A stretch of DNA of 64,000 nt from Arsukibacterium sp. (GCF_018402695.1 NZ_JAGYIM010000016.1:558001-622000), one strand, 5' to 3'. Counted from the stretch's first letter, positions 1 through 9,616 are shown. A program made the numbers and translations. The notes: a model not told the origin generated them from the letters alone.

Positions 1-106
1 TGAAACCGGCCGTTTTACCCCTTCAGTGGTGATTGCATTAAAGTTGGCGCAATTTTTTGACGTGCCGGTAGAAGCCATATTTACCTTGCTGCCTGCTGAT
101 GAATAG
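1..106 (+). CDS. XRE-family transcriptional regulator, C-terminal fragment
   Basis: The open frame runs in from the left edge and stops at the TAG at 104-106. The visible peptide contains the run TGRFTPSVVIALKLAQFFDV followed by PVEAIF, which matches the last helices of small Cro/C1-type helix-turn-helix regulators of about 65-70 residues. The DNA-recognition helix is outside the window, so specificity cannot be read. It ends about 25 bp before the convergent DMT transporter gene. The assignment to XRE rests on this short tail only. Confidence 0.6.
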   Translation, partial: ETGRFTPSVVIALKLAQFFDVPVEAIFTLLPADE

Positions 107-129
107 CTGCTGGTGCAAGCTACAATCTG

Positions 130-1056
130 CTATGGCAGCATAGCTTGCACCGGCAACTTCGGTTTAAACAACAACGCTTTTATTTTGGCGAAGGGCGTGA
201 GCACCAGGGCATTGCCGGCCAGTACCAGCGCAAAGCCGGCGAAGGTGTAGCCGGTCCAGACAAAGTCTTCAAACAGGGTGCTGAGCACTACTGCCACCAG
301 TGGAAACAGGACTATAACGTAGCTGGCTTTTTCCGGCCCCATACGTTTTAACAAGGCAAAATAGGTGGCAAAGGCGATAACCGAGCCAAATACCGCTAAA
401 TACAATAACGACGCAATGTAAACCGGGTTGCTGCTAAAGGTAAAGGGTGTGCCGCTTAGCCATACCAGTAATGTCAGGGCGACCGAGCCATACAGCATAC
501 CCCAGGCATTAACCTGCATTATTGGCAGGCCGGCGCGGGAGTTACGTACACTAACCATATTACCCAGGGAGGCACTAAGCGCACTGCCCAGCACCAGCAC
601 TAAGCCAATCAGGCTGGCATTGGTTAAATCGAGGCCATCTAAATCGGGGTAGAACAGCACTGCGATACCAACGATACCCATCAGCGCGCCAAAATAAATA
701 CGCTTGGCGACCGGCTTGCCAAAAAACAGCCGGGTATTAATAATATTCATCAGCAACATGGTGGTAAAGGCAATAGCCGCCATCGCTGAGGTTAAGTGCT
801 GCTGCGCCTGATAGATCAGTAAGTAGTTCAGGGCAAAGTTCAGTACGGCCAGTAAGGCAATAAAGCCATGATCTTTAGCGCTAAAGCGCATGGGTAAGCG
901 CCGCCACCAGCAAAACAGCCACATCAGCAGCGCTGATAATGCAAAGCGGTATAGTAACGACGCTTCTACTGCCACTTCACCCAGCTGAAACTCAATAGCT
1001 ATCCAGGTAGAGCCCCAAATCAGCACAGTAATAAGATAAAGCAGGGTGTTTTGCAT
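130..1056 (-). CDS. EamA/DMT-superfamily transporter (RhaT-like)
   Basis: This 308-residue hydrophobic protein shows about ten membrane segments arranged as two EamA repeats. It opens with YLITVLIWGSTWIAIEFQLG, the signature of drug/metabolite transporters, and its second repeat ends near VIVLFPLVAVVLSTLFEDF. Such proteins usually export amino acids, nucleosides or small drugs across the inner membrane; the substrate here cannot be told. It reads away from the AraC-type regulator immediately upstream on the same strand (gap 83 bp), so it may be controlled by it. The start is the only well-placed ATG, although the ribosome site is weak. Confidence 0.85.
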   Translation of the reverse strand: MQNTLLYLITVLIWGSTWIAIEFQLGEVAVEASLLYRFALSALLMWLFCWWRRLPMRFSAKDHGFIALLAVLNFALNYLLIYQAQQHLTSAMAAIAFTTMLLMNIINTRLFFGKPVAKRIYFGALMGIVGIAVLFYPDLDGLDLTNASLIGLVLVLGSALSASLGNMVSVRNSRAGLPIMQVNAWGMLYGSVALTLLVWLSGTPFTFSSNPVYIASLLYLAVFGSVIAFATYFALLKRMGPEKASYVIVLFPLVAVVLSTLFEDFVWTGYTFAGFALVLAGNALVLTPFAKIKALLFKPKLPVQAMLP

Positions 1057-1139
1057 ATTAGAGTTAGCCAGCGCCAGCGAATTGAGCTGCTGATTCTAAA
1101 GCCTTGTGCGCGGTTAAAACAGTAGCGCAGCCGATAAAT

Positions 1140-2039
1140 TTACAGTGTCTGGCGAAAACGGGCCACATCGGCTTTGGGTGGGGCGCCGAATAAGCGACTG
1201 TACTCGCGGCTAAACTGTGACGGGCTTTCATAGCCCACTTTGTAGCTGGCGGTGGCGGCTTCTAAACCTTCATATAACATAATGCGCCGTGCCTCGTTTA
1301 GCCGCAGCTGTTTTTGAAACTGCAACGGCGACATCGACGTTACCGCTTTAAAAGCCTGAAACAGTGCTGATTCACTTAAATGCGCGACGTCAGCCAGTTC
1401 TTTAATGCGCAGTGGCTGGTTAAAACGCTGACGCAGCGTATCAATCACTTTGCCGATACGGCTCGCCTGGCTGTCGAGCAACGTAAACTCGCGCAAATGG
1501 CTGCCTGCAGGGCTTAACAGCAACCGGTACAACAGCTCGCGTTTTAACAAGGGGTGCAATACAGCGATATCTTTTGGCCGGTCTAACAAGGCAAAAATAC
1601 GCTGAAATACCGACAGTAAATCAAGATCGGCGTCGCCGATACTGATGCCTCGGGCAGGGACCGGTTGGCGCGGTACTTTATCACCCAAATCAATGACCAG
1701 CTCGGTCAGTTCACGTAAATCCAGACTGACACTGACACCCAGATAAGGCTCGTTATTGCTGGCCCTGATAACTTTACCGCTAACCGGCAGCATCACCGGT
1801 ACCAGCAGATACTGCAGCGGATTGTACTGCAGCATTTCGTCGCCAAGTAATATTTGCTTGTTGCCCTGTAGTAACAGGCAAAGTGTGGGCTCATAAAGGG
1901 TGGGCGTTGCAGATGTTGGTGCATTACTGCGATAGAGTTTCAGCCCGGGTATACAACTTTCGTTGACCCCGCTGCTGGTTAACTTAGCCAGCACCGGTTG
2001 CAGCATTTGCTGGCGCAGAAGTTCGCGTTCGTCCGTCAT
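1140..2039 (-). CDS. AraC-family transcriptional regulator (AraC_N type)
   Basis: The protein of 299 residues has an N-terminal cupin-like AraC_N domain (CLLLQGNKQILLGDEMLQY, roughly residues 50-150) and a C-terminal double helix-turn-helix (RIKELADVAHLSESALFQAF and VGYESPSQFSREYSRLFG). I placed the start at the ATG at 2039 because AGGTGG lies five bases upstream; a GTG three codons earlier is also open. Members of this group commonly control a neighbouring oxidoreductase or exporter gene. Here the nearest target downstream on the same strand is the DMT transporter. The inducer is unknown. Confidence 0.85.
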   Translation of the reverse strand: MTDERELLRQQMLQPVLAKLTSSGVNESCIPGLKLYRSNAPTSATPTLYEPTLCLLLQGNKQILLGDEMLQYNPLQYLLVPVMLPVSGKVIRASNNEPYLGVSVSLDLRELTELVIDLGDKVPRQPVPARGISIGDADLDLLSVFQRIFALLDRPKDIAVLHPLLKRELLYRLLLSPAGSHLREFTLLDSQASRIGKVIDTLRQRFNQPLRIKELADVAHLSESALFQAFKAVTSMSPLQFQKQLRLNEARRIMLYEGLEAATASYKVGYESPSQFSREYSRLFGAPPKADVARFRQTL

Positions 2040-2161
2040 AATCGCCACCTAGCGTAGAAGATAAGCGCAGTATAGGCAGCCGCTGCGGCTTTGCCTATTG
2101 CTGCAGCACTGCTTTGGAGGATCAGGCAATAAGTGCGGAGTTTAAGGCAGGCGGCGCCGGG

Positions 2162-2776
2162 TTAGCTTTTACGTGGAAAAGCTTGTAACGTCATTTCAGC
2201 AACCTGGCGCAGTTGCTCAGAGCTGGCGCCGTTATTAGCCTGAATAGCCATACCCTGCAGCACGGTGCCTAAATAACGGGCTAAGGTTTCGGCATCGGTA
2301 TTGGCGGGTAAGTCGCCATCAATTTTGGCCTGCTCAAAGCGGGCACACAGTTTTTGTTCGCCTTCAACGCGGCGGTTAAGCAAGGCTGCTTTCACCGTTG
2401 CAGCTGCTTCGCTGCAAGACAGTGCGCCTTGCACCACCACACAGCCTTGCGGATGGGCTTGATCCGCCATATTCATTGCGGCGCCATACAGCATATGTTC
2501 GGCCACCTGATAGGCGGTAGGCTTTTCCAGTGCCGGCAGAAAAAAAGAGCAAGGCCGGCTTTCATATAATTCTATCGCTTTTAAAAATAACTGTTCTTTG
2601 TTGCCAAAAGCCGCATACAAGCTGGGTTTATTAATGCCCATCGCTTCGGTCAGATCGGATAACGAGGTACCGTCATAACCTTTGCGCCAAAAAACGTCCA
2701 GTGCCTTCTCAAGTGCAGTTTCGGCGTCAAAGGCCCGGGGGCGGCCCATACTCGGTGTGCAACTTACTACTGACAT
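2162..2776 (-). CDS. TetR/AcrR-family repressor, probable regulator of the divergent RND efflux operon
   Basis: The 204-residue protein has a TetR helix-turn-helix in residues 15-60 (DVFWRKGYDGTSLSDLTEAM then INKPSLYAAFGNKEQLF) followed by a helical ligand-binding domain. AGGAG precedes the ATG at 2776. It is divergent from the RND efflux genes across a 462-bp intergenic region that carries two TACC-N4-GGTA palindromes around a sigma-70-like promoter, the usual layout for a local efflux repressor. The regulatory link is inferred from position. The ligand and whether the gene represses itself are not visible. Confidence 0.88.
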   Translation of the reverse strand: MSVVSCTPSMGRPRAFDAETALEKALDVFWRKGYDGTSLSDLTEAMGINKPSLYAAFGNKEQLFLKAIELYESRPCSFFLPALEKPTAYQVAEHMLYGAAMNMADQAHPQGCVVVQGALSCSEAAATVKAALLNRRVEGEQKLCARFEQAKIDGDLPANTDAETLARYLGTVLQGMAIQANNGASSEQLRQVAEMTLQAFPRKS

Positions 2777-3124
2777 AAACCCGCTCCTGCATTAAAACGT
2801 GCTGATATAGTAAACAGCAAAAGACCCCTTGTCCAGTAGGGGTTATTTACCGCTAAGTACAGATATCTTGCCACTAATCATCGCTGATATATTGCAGTAA
2901 GACCCTTAAACGGTTGCTATCGTTCAGTAAATTACCGATGTGTGTGCTATGGCGGAGTTTCAGGCAAGAATGCGCCGGGATCCGGCATTAAGCCCATTAG
3001 TCCGGCCCGGTACAATGCTGCAATAGCCTGACAATAGTCTCTGTCAGCGTTATAGCATCCATAGCACCGCAACGGTGCCGTTTTAGCCTTAGAACGAATT
3101 CTTCTGCAGTAGAATTAAATTATT

Positions 3125-3136
3125 TACCAGTCGGTA
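3125..3136. promoter_or_regulatory. Putative TetR operator 1 (TACC-AGTC-GGTA)
   Basis: A palindrome with TACC/GGTA arms and a 4-bp centre ends 10 bp before the -35 box of the efflux promoter. It has the same spacing and arms as a second copy 50 bp downstream. Arms of this kind are common in TetR-family operators. Binding is inferred, not shown. Confidence 0.55.
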
Positions 3137-3146
3137 CAAAAATAGA

Positions 3147-3174
3147 TTGACAGTTTTTTGCTGTTCTATATATT
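3147..3174 (+). promoter_or_regulatory. Sigma-70-like promoter of the RND efflux operon
   Basis: A perfect TTGACA at 3147-3152 is followed after 16 bp by TATATT at 3169-3174. It lies between the two putative TetR operators and about 65 bp before the start of the membrane fusion protein gene, so a repressor bound at both sites would enclose it. Confidence 0.6.
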
Positions 3175-3186
3175 TACCGAGCGGTA
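3175..3186. promoter_or_regulatory. Putative TetR operator 2 (TACC-GAGC-GGTA)
   Basis: This second palindrome begins directly after the -10 box and should overlap the transcription start. Its arms equal those of operator 1, with centres 50 bp apart, close to five helical turns, so both sites face the same side of the DNA. Confidence 0.55.
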
Positions 3187-3238
3187 CAGAATTGACAAAT
3201 GTTTTAATTTTTTATGCAACAGCCTGGAGGGCAGCGCC

Positions 3239-4510
3239 ATGAGCAGGAATAACCCAGTAAGAAATTTTATATTAGCAAGCGTCGCGACCCTGGTGCTGAC
3301 GGCTTGCGGCAATCCGCAAGCGTCGGGTCCGGCCCAACCACCAGCGGCCCCTGCAGTGAGTGTCGCGAAGGTGGTGTATGAGCGGATCACCGAATGGGAT
3401 GAATTTACCGGCCGGCTGCAGGCACCACAGACGGTCGCGTTAGTACCCCGAGTATCAGGTTATATCGAGCAGGTGCACTTTGAAGAAGGTGCGCTGGTAA
3501 ACAAAGGCGATTTGCTGGTGCAAATTGACCCGCGGCCGTTTGCCGCCGAAGTGGCACGGCTTAAAGCGGAACTGCAAAGTGCGCAAAGCGCGGCTGTGCA
3601 GGCCGGCAACGATTATGACCGGGCAGAGAAGCTTAGCGGCCAGCGTGCCATTTCTGCGGAAATACTGGACAGCCGGTTAGCGCGCAAACAGCAAACGGCT
3701 GCTACGGTAACGGCGGTGCAGGCGGCACTGCAACGTGCAGAACTGGATTTAAGCTACACCCGCATCAGCGCGCCCATCAGCGGTCGCGTGTCGTATGCCC
3801 AGGTTACCGCAGGCAACTATGTTAATGCCGGCCAGAGCCAGCTAACCAGCCTGGTATCAACCGACAAAATGTATGCTTACTTTGATGTCGACGAGCAAAG
3901 CTACCTGAAGTACGCCCGTCTGAGCGAAGCCGGTGAACGCGCCGATACCCGTGATGCTGCAGCAAACCCGGTCTATATGGCCCTGGCCGACGACAACAGT
4001 TACAGCTATATCGGCCATATTGATTTTGTTGATAACCGTATCGATGCCCAAACCGGCACTATTCGTATTCGCGCCAGTTTCGCCAACGACGACAGCAGTT
4101 TGCTGCCTGGCATGTTTAGCCGCATCCGGCTGGCAGGCAGCGCCAGCTACGACGGCATCCTGATTGATGAAAAAGCGGTAGGTACCGATCTGAATAACAA
4201 ATTCGTGCTGGTGGTAAACAGCGATAATCAGCTGGAGTACCGGGCGGTAACCCTGGGTGAAAAAGTTAACGGTCTGCGCATAGTGCGGGAAGGTTTAACG
4301 GCAACTGACAAAATTGTTGTTAACGGCTTGCAGCGTGTGCAGCCAAATATGCACATTGAACCCAAAATGGTGGATATGGCACAGGCAGAGCAAATAGCCG
4401 GTTTACGTCAGGCCCAACAGTTACTGGACCAAACCAGCACGGCATTGACGGCCAACGCCGACATTGCAGCTGAAACAGTTAATGCCGGCAAAACGCCGGG
4501 ACGGGGTTAA
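3239..4510 (+). CDS. RND efflux periplasmic adaptor (MexE/AcrA-like lipoprotein)
   Basis: The 423-residue membrane fusion protein links the inner-membrane RND pump to the outer-membrane channel. The start at 3239 follows a GGAGG-type site and gives a proper lipoprotein signal with the lipobox LTAC (Cys23); an upstream in-frame start would destroy it. A biotinyl/lipoyl-like half-motif (ALVPRVSGYIEQVHFEEGAL), a coiled-coil hairpin around residues 100-165 and a second lipoyl half (SGRVSYAQVTAGNYVNAGQ) follow. It is the first gene of a three-gene operon, nine bases before the pump gene. MexE is the closest style I recognise. Confidence 0.92.
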   Translation: MSRNNPVRNFILASVATLVLTACGNPQASGPAQPPAAPAVSVAKVVYERITEWDEFTGRLQAPQTVALVPRVSGYIEQVHFEEGALVNKGDLLVQIDPRPFAAEVARLKAELQSAQSAAVQAGNDYDRAEKLSGQRAISAEILDSRLARKQQTAATVTAVQAALQRAELDLSYTRISAPISGRVSYAQVTAGNYVNAGQSQLTSLVSTDKMYAYFDVDEQSYLKYARLSEAGERADTRDAAANPVYMALADDNSYSYIGHIDFVDNRIDAQTGTIRIRASFANDDSSLLPGMFSRIRLAGSASYDGILIDEKAVGTDLNNKFVLVVNSDNQLEYRAVTLGEKVNGLRIVREGLTATDKIVVNGLQRVQPNMHIEPKMVDMAQAEQIAGLRQAQQLLDQTSTALTANADIAAETVNAGKTPGRG

Positions 4511-4519
4511 GGAAGCATT

Positions 4520-7500
4520 ATGTTCTCGCAATTTTTTATTCGCAGACCCATTTTTGCCGCAGTTATTTCACTGTTATTTTTTATAACCGGTGCCATAGCG
4601 GTATTTCAGCTGCCGATTACTGAATACCCGGAAGTGGTTCCCCCCACGGTGGTGGTAACCGCTAACTATCCGGGCGCTAACCCAAAAGTGATTGCCGAAA
4701 CGGTGGCATCGCCGCTGGAACAGGACATTAACGGCGTGGAAAACATGCTGTATATGTCGTCGCAGGCTACCTCGGATGGCCGGATGACGTTAACGGTAAC
4801 CTTTGCTATCGGTACCGACGTCGATCTGGCGCAAAGCCAGGTGCAGGCCCGGGTCGACCGCGCGATGCCGCGTTTACCGCAGGAAGTGCAGCGGCTGGGC
4901 GTGGTCACCGAAAAATCATCGCCTGATTTAACCATGGTGGTGCATTTAACCTCGCCGGACGACCGATATGACATGTTGTACCTGTCGAACTATGCCGCAC
5001 TAAACGTTAAAGACGAACTGGCGCGCATTGACGGCGTCGGCAGTGTGCAATTGTTTGGTGCCGGTGAATACAGTATGCGGATCTGGCTGGACCCGAATAA
5101 GGTGGCAGCACTGGGGTTATCGCCGGCACAAATCAGCGCGGCTATTCGTGAGCAAAACCAACAGGCGGCAGCCGGTAGTTTAGGGGCGCAGCCCAGTGGC
5201 GAATCAGATTTTCAGCTGCTGATCAACGTGAAAGGCCGGTTAGCTACGGTAGAAGAGTTTGAAGATATTATTATCAAGGTGGGCAGCCAGGGCGAGCTGA
5301 GCCGCTTAAAAGATGTGGCCCGGGTCGAGCTGGGCGCCTCTAACTATGCGCTGCGCTCGTTGCTTAACAATAAAGACGCCGTGGCACTGCCTATTTTCCA
5401 GGCGTCAGGCTCTAATGCGATTCAGATTTCCGACGATGTACGCGCCAAAATGGCCGAGCTGTCGAAAAGCTTTCCGGACGGCTTAAGCTACGACATTGTG
5501 TACGACCCCACGGTATTTGTGCGCGGTTCAATTGACGCGGTAGTAAAAACCTTGCTCGAAGCAGTGCTGTTAGTGGTGCTGGTGGTGGTGCTGTTTTTAC
5601 AAACCTGGCGCGCCTCCATTATTCCGTTGGTGGCGGTGCCGGTGTCACTGGTCGGTACTTTTGCCTTTATGCATCTGCTGGGCTTTTCAATCAATGCCTT
5701 ATCTTTATACGGTCTGGTGCTGGCGATTGGTATCGTGGTAGATGATGCCATCGTCGTAGTAGAGAACGTTGAGCGTAATATCAGCGAAGGCTTATCGCCG
5801 CTGGCGGCCACCCAAAAAGCGATGAAAGAAGTTACCGGGCCAATTGTGGCCACAACGCTGGTACTGGCTGCGGTGTTTATTCCTACTGCCTTTATGTCGG
5901 GGTTAACCGGCCAGTTTTATAAGCAGTTTGCGCTAACCATTACTATTTCTACCTTTATCTCGGCCATTAACTCGTTAACGCTAAGCCCGGCGTTAGCCGC
6001 CCTGTTGTTAAAAGGCCATGGCGAGAAAAAAGATGCGCTTACCCGTGGTATCGACAAGCTGTTTGGCCGCTGGTTATTTGCGCCGTTTAACCGCTTTTTT
6101 GCCCGTTTAAGCAACGGCTACGGCTGGTTGGTGAAAAAGGTTATTCGGTTTGGCGCCATCGTTGGCGTCATGTATATCGCGTTAGTTGGGGTAACGGGCC
6201 TGCAATTTGCTACTACCCCCACCGGTTATGTACCCGGCCAGGATAAACAGTATCTGGTAGCCTTCGCCCAGTTGCCGGATGCCTCTTCACTGGAGCGCAC
6301 CGAAGTGGTGATAAAAGAGATGTCGCGCATTGCGCTGGATTACCCGGGCGTTGCTAACTCTATCGCTTTTCCGGGCCTGAGCATTAATGGTTTTACCAAC
6401 AGCCCTAACGCCGGCATTGTATTTGTTGGTCTGGATGCTTTTGAAGAGCGTGATAGCGAAGCATTATCCGGTAATGCCATTGCCGCGGCGTTAAACCAGC
6501 AGTTTGCCGGTATTGAAGATGCTTTTATTGCTATTTTTCCGCCGCCTCCGGTAATGGGTTTAGGCACCATTGGTGGTTTCCGGCTGCAAATTCAGGACCG
6601 TGGCAACCATGGTTATGAAGAGCTGTACAACGTGACCATGCAGGTAATGCAAAAAGCCTGGGGTACGCCTGAACTGGCTGGTGTGTTCTCCGGTTATCAG
6701 GTTAACGTGCCGCAGCTGGATCTGGATATCGACCGCACCAAGGCCAAGCAGCAAAGTGTGGCATTGGATGAAGTATTCCAGACATTGCAAGCTTATATGG
6801 GCTCGGTATACGTCAATGACTTTAACCAGTTTGGCCGGACTTATCAGGTCAATATGCAGGCAGACGAGCAGTTCCGCCAAAATGCGGCGCAAATTGCTCA
6901 GCTGAAGGTGCGTAACCTGCAGGGAGAGATGATCCCGCTGGGCTCGTTTATCAATGTCACCGACACCGCCGGGCCAGACCGGGTAATGCATTACAACGGC
7001 TTTACCACTGCCGAAATTAACGGTGGCCCGGCACCGGGTTACAGCACCGGTGAAGCCCAGGCGGCTATTGAGAAAATACTGGCTGAAACCCTGCCCAACG
7101 GTATGACCTATGAATGGACCGAACTGACCTACCAGCAAATTCTGGCGGGCAATGCCGGTATGTTTATCTATCCGCTGGTTATTCTGCTGGTGTTTATGGT
7201 GCTGGCTGCCCAGTACGAAAGTTTAAGCTTGCCGCTGGCGATTATTCTGATCATTCCGATGACGCTGTTATCGGCACTGAGCGGGGTAATGATTTACGGT
7301 GGTGATAATAACATCCTGACTCAGATTGGTTTAATAGTGCTGGTGGGGCTGGCCACCAAAAATGCCATCTTAATTGTCGAGTTTGCTAAAGAGCTGCAAG
7401 ACCATGGCATGAAGGCGATGGAGGCTATTCTGGAAGCGAGCCGGCTGCGTTTACGGCCGATATTGATGACGTCTATCGCCTTTATTATGGGGGTGGTACC

Positions 7501-7720
7501 GATGGCATTTTCCAGCGGTGCCGGCTCTGAAATGCGCCAGGCGCTGGGGGTGGCGGTATTCTCCGGCATGATAGGCGTTACAGTTTTCGGCTTAATCTTA
7601 ACCCCGCTGTTTTATTACATGTTGGCCAAACGTGGTGATGAAAAAGTCCGTGGTGAGAAAAAGGCGCTGCAACCGGCAACAACTATAGCAACAGATACTG
7701 TGGAGAGACCTCATGCGTAA
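4520..7720 (+). CDS. RND multidrug efflux pump, MexF/AcrB-like (HAE-1)
   Basis: At 1066 residues this is a full-length hydrophobe/amphiphile efflux RND permease with twelve membrane helices and two large periplasmic loops. The N-terminus FSQFFIRRPIFAAVISLLFF is typical. The proton-relay aspartate pair is present in helix 4 (IGIVVDDAIVVVENVER) and the partner lysine in helix 10 (GLATKNAILIVEFAKE). The stretch after residue 120, for example LTMVVHLTSPDDRYDMLYLS, strongly resembles MexF of Pseudomonas. It should export amphiphilic drugs using the proton gradient, in complex with the genes on either side. It overlaps the next gene by eight bases. Confidence 0.95.
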   Translation: MFSQFFIRRPIFAAVISLLFFITGAIAVFQLPITEYPEVVPPTVVVTANYPGANPKVIAETVASPLEQDINGVENMLYMSSQATSDGRMTLTVTFAIGTDVDLAQSQVQARVDRAMPRLPQEVQRLGVVTEKSSPDLTMVVHLTSPDDRYDMLYLSNYAALNVKDELARIDGVGSVQLFGAGEYSMRIWLDPNKVAALGLSPAQISAAIREQNQQAAAGSLGAQPSGESDFQLLINVKGRLATVEEFEDIIIKVGSQGELSRLKDVARVELGASNYALRSLLNNKDAVALPIFQASGSNAIQISDDVRAKMAELSKSFPDGLSYDIVYDPTVFVRGSIDAVVKTLLEAVLLVVLVVVLFLQTWRASIIPLVAVPVSLVGTFAFMHLLGFSINALSLYGLVLAIGIVVDDAIVVVENVERNISEGLSPLAATQKAMKEVTGPIVATTLVLAAVFIPTAFMSGLTGQFYKQFALTITISTFISAINSLTLSPALAALLLKGHGEKKDALTRGIDKLFGRWLFAPFNRFFARLSNGYGWLVKKVIRFGAIVGVMYIALVGVTGLQFATTPTGYVPGQDKQYLVAFAQLPDASSLERTEVVIKEMSRIALDYPGVANSIAFPGLSINGFTNSPNAGIVFVGLDAFEERDSEALSGNAIAAALNQQFAGIEDAFIAIFPPPPVMGLGTIGGFRLQIQDRGNHGYEELYNVTMQVMQKAWGTPELAGVFSGYQVNVPQLDLDIDRTKAKQQSVALDEVFQTLQAYMGSVYVNDFNQFGRTYQVNMQADEQFRQNAAQIAQLKVRNLQGEMIPLGSFINVTDTAGPDRVMHYNGFTTAEINGGPAPGYSTGEAQAAIEKILAETLPNGMTYEWTELTYQQILAGNAGMFIYPLVILLVFMVLAAQYESLSLPLAIILIIPMTLLSALSGVMIYGGDNNILTQIGLIVLVGLATKNAILIVEFAKELQDHGMKAMEAILEASRLRLRPILMTSIAFIMGVVPMAFSSGAGSEMRQALGVAVFSGMIGVTVFGLILTPLFYYMLAKRGDEKVRGEKKALQPATTIATDTVERPHA

Positions 7721-9095
7721 TAAACTGAAACTTACCACCATCGCAGCGTTGGTAGCGTCACTCAGTGCCTGCGCGGTGGGGCCGGATTATCAAACACCGG
7801 CTAAGGTAGCGGATATCAGCTTTACCAGCCCGTACCAGCAGGCAGAACATTTGCAAAGCTGGTGGCAGGCATTTGATGATGCAGCCCTGAACCAGCTGAT
7901 TAGCCGTGCCCTGGTGGAAAACCGTACCCTGGTGCAAGCCAGGGCTAACGTCGACCGGGCTTATGCGGTGTTTCGTGATGCGAATGACGATTTCCTGCCC
8001 AAAGGGTCATTAGATGCGGGTTACCAGGCCAGTGAAAACGCCACTTTGTCGCCCGTAGATGATGGCGTAATCACCCGGGGCTACAGCACCGGCGCCAGCT
8101 TGAGTTGGGACCTGGATTTGTTTGGCAAAATACGTCGTGCCAGTGAAGCCGCGGAAGCGCAGGCGCAGCAGGCCGATATTTTATGGCATGATGCCCAGGT
8201 GCAGTTAATCAGCCAGGTTGCCACCAGTTATGGTGAATACCGCGGCGCGCAACTGCGCTTAGTGGTCGCCGAGCAAAACCTGCAAAACCTGCAGCAAAGC
8301 CGGACTATCGTGCTGGCCCGGCTGGATGCCGGTATGGCATCCGAGTTAGAGCTCGCGCAAATTGACGCTCAGTTGCATCAGGTGCAAGCAATGGTGCCGG
8401 CATATCGGGTGGCACTGTTAACGGCCGATGCCACCTTGTCGGCTCTGCTGGCGCAACGGCCAGGCCAGTTAAAATTGGGTGCGGTACCACATTTGCCCGA
8501 GCTAAGTCAGCCGGTGGCAATAGTAGCGGGTGAAAACTATCTGCGTTACCGTGCCGATGTCGCAGGCGCCGAGCGTTTATTAGCTGCCCGCACTGCCGAG
8601 ATTGGGGTGGCAACGGCTGATTTATACCCAAACCTGTCGGTACGTGGCTTTCTGGGCTTTATATCAGGCCCCGGCTTAGCCCTGAACAGCGACACGCAAA
8701 GCTGGTCGGTCGCGCCCACCCTCAGTTGGCAGGCTGCAGATTTGGGCTCGGTAAAAGCACGTATTCGCCAGGCCGAGGCCAGCAGTCAAATGGCGCTGGC
8801 TCAGTTTGAGCAGCAGGTGTTTAATGCCATTAACGAGATGCAATTATCACTTAACAGCTATAACTTAAGTCGCGAACAGCAACTAAGCACCGAGTTGCAA
8901 TGGCAGGCCAGTAACAAAGCGGTGCAAATTGCCCGCCAGCGTTACAACGCCGGTACAGGTGAGTTTTTGGACTTGCTTGACACCGAGCGCGAACTGCTCA
9001 GAAGCCGGGACCAACTGGCGCTATTACAACAGCAAAGTTTTATCCGGCTGGTGGCCATTTACCGCAGCTTTGGTGGTGGTATTCAGCTGATGTAG
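7713..9095 (+). CDS. Outer-membrane efflux channel, OprN/NodT-like lipoprotein
   Basis: The 460-residue protein has a lipoprotein signal (lipobox LSAC, Cys20) and the usual start of the mature NodT family, AVGPDYQTP. Two repeats of long helical and beta segments form the TolC-type trimeric barrel; conserved pieces are WWQAFDDAALNQLI and SLSWDLDLFGKIRRASEAAE. It overlaps the end of the pump gene, so translation is probably coupled, and it is closed by a strong terminator at 9121. It completes a MexEF-OprN-like tripartite system. Confidence 0.92.
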   Translation: MRNKLKLTTIAALVASLSACAVGPDYQTPAKVADISFTSPYQQAEHLQSWWQAFDDAALNQLISRALVENRTLVQARANVDRAYAVFRDANDDFLPKGSLDAGYQASENATLSPVDDGVITRGYSTGASLSWDLDLFGKIRRASEAAEAQAQQADILWHDAQVQLISQVATSYGEYRGAQLRLVVAEQNLQNLQQSRTIVLARLDAGMASELELAQIDAQLHQVQAMVPAYRVALLTADATLSALLAQRPGQLKLGAVPHLPELSQPVAIVAGENYLRYRADVAGAERLLAARTAEIGVATADLYPNLSVRGFLGFISGPGLALNSDTQSWSVAPTLSWQAADLGSVKARIRQAEASSQMALAQFEQQVFNAINEMQLSLNSYNLSREQQLSTELQWQASNKAVQIARQRYNAGTGEFLDLLDTERELLRSRDQLALLQQQSFIRLVAIYRSFGGGIQLM

Positions 9096-9120
9096 CGCAG
9101 GTGTGGCACTGAGTAAATAC

Positions 9121-9147
9121 AAAAAAGCCGGTAATGCCGGCTTTTTT
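9121..9147 (+). terminator. Rho-independent terminator of the efflux operon (bidirectional)
   Basis: A perfect 11-bp stem (AAAAAAGCCGG / CCGGCTTTTTT) with a TAATG loop lies 25 bp after the outer-membrane channel gene. The A-run and T-run make it usable from both sides, so it can also end the convergent SRPBCC gene. Confidence 0.92.
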
Positions 9148-9163
9148 CGTAAACCAGCATTGT

Positions 9164-9616
9164 TTAAACCTGATCCGGTATCTCCGGTTCGGTTAATAAC
9201 GCCAGTAACTGCAAGGATTCCTGCCAACCGGCGTAACAAAATTCTACTGGTATCGCCGCCGGCACGCCGGTTTGCTCAATGCTAAGTTCGGTACCGCAAA
9301 TTACCGGCTTTAAGCGAATGGTGACCTGCATGGTGCCGGCCAGGTTAGGGTCGTCAAACTGGTCATTCAGCCGGATAAGCTCGTTTGGTTTTAATTGCAG
9401 AAACGTACCGGCAAAGCTATGGCTGTGGCCGGTGCTAAAGTTGGTAAAGGCCATTTTGTAGCCGCCACCTTCCCGCGCATCCATGCTATGCACTTTGCAG
9501 GTATAACCATGCGGCGGGTACCACTTTACCAGCGCTTCCGGCTCTAAAAAGGCGCGGTACACCCGCTCTGGCGTAGCTTTCAGTACCCGGTGCAATGTTA
9601 CGGTATTGCCTGACAT
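9164..9616 (-). CDS. SRPBCC / AHSA1-family protein
   Basis: The 150-residue protein has the START-like fold signature of the activator-of-Hsp90-ATPase homologue group: TVTLHRVLKATPERVYRAFL at the N-terminus, then EPEALVKWYPPHGYTCKVHS, and a beta-rich body. I chose the ATG at 9616 because GGAGAT lies just upstream; a longer frame reaching 9748 has no ribosome site and an unlikely N-terminus. These proteins bind hydrophobic ligands or act with ArsR-type regulators, but no partner is adjacent, so the function stays open. Confidence 0.82.
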   Translation of the reverse strand: MSGNTVTLHRVLKATPERVYRAFLEPEALVKWYPPHGYTCKVHSMDAREGGGYKMAFTNFSTGHSHSFAGTFLQLKPNELIRLNDQFDDPNLAGTMQVTIRLKPVICGTELSIEQTGVPAAIPVEFCYAGWQESLQLLALLTEPEIPDQV

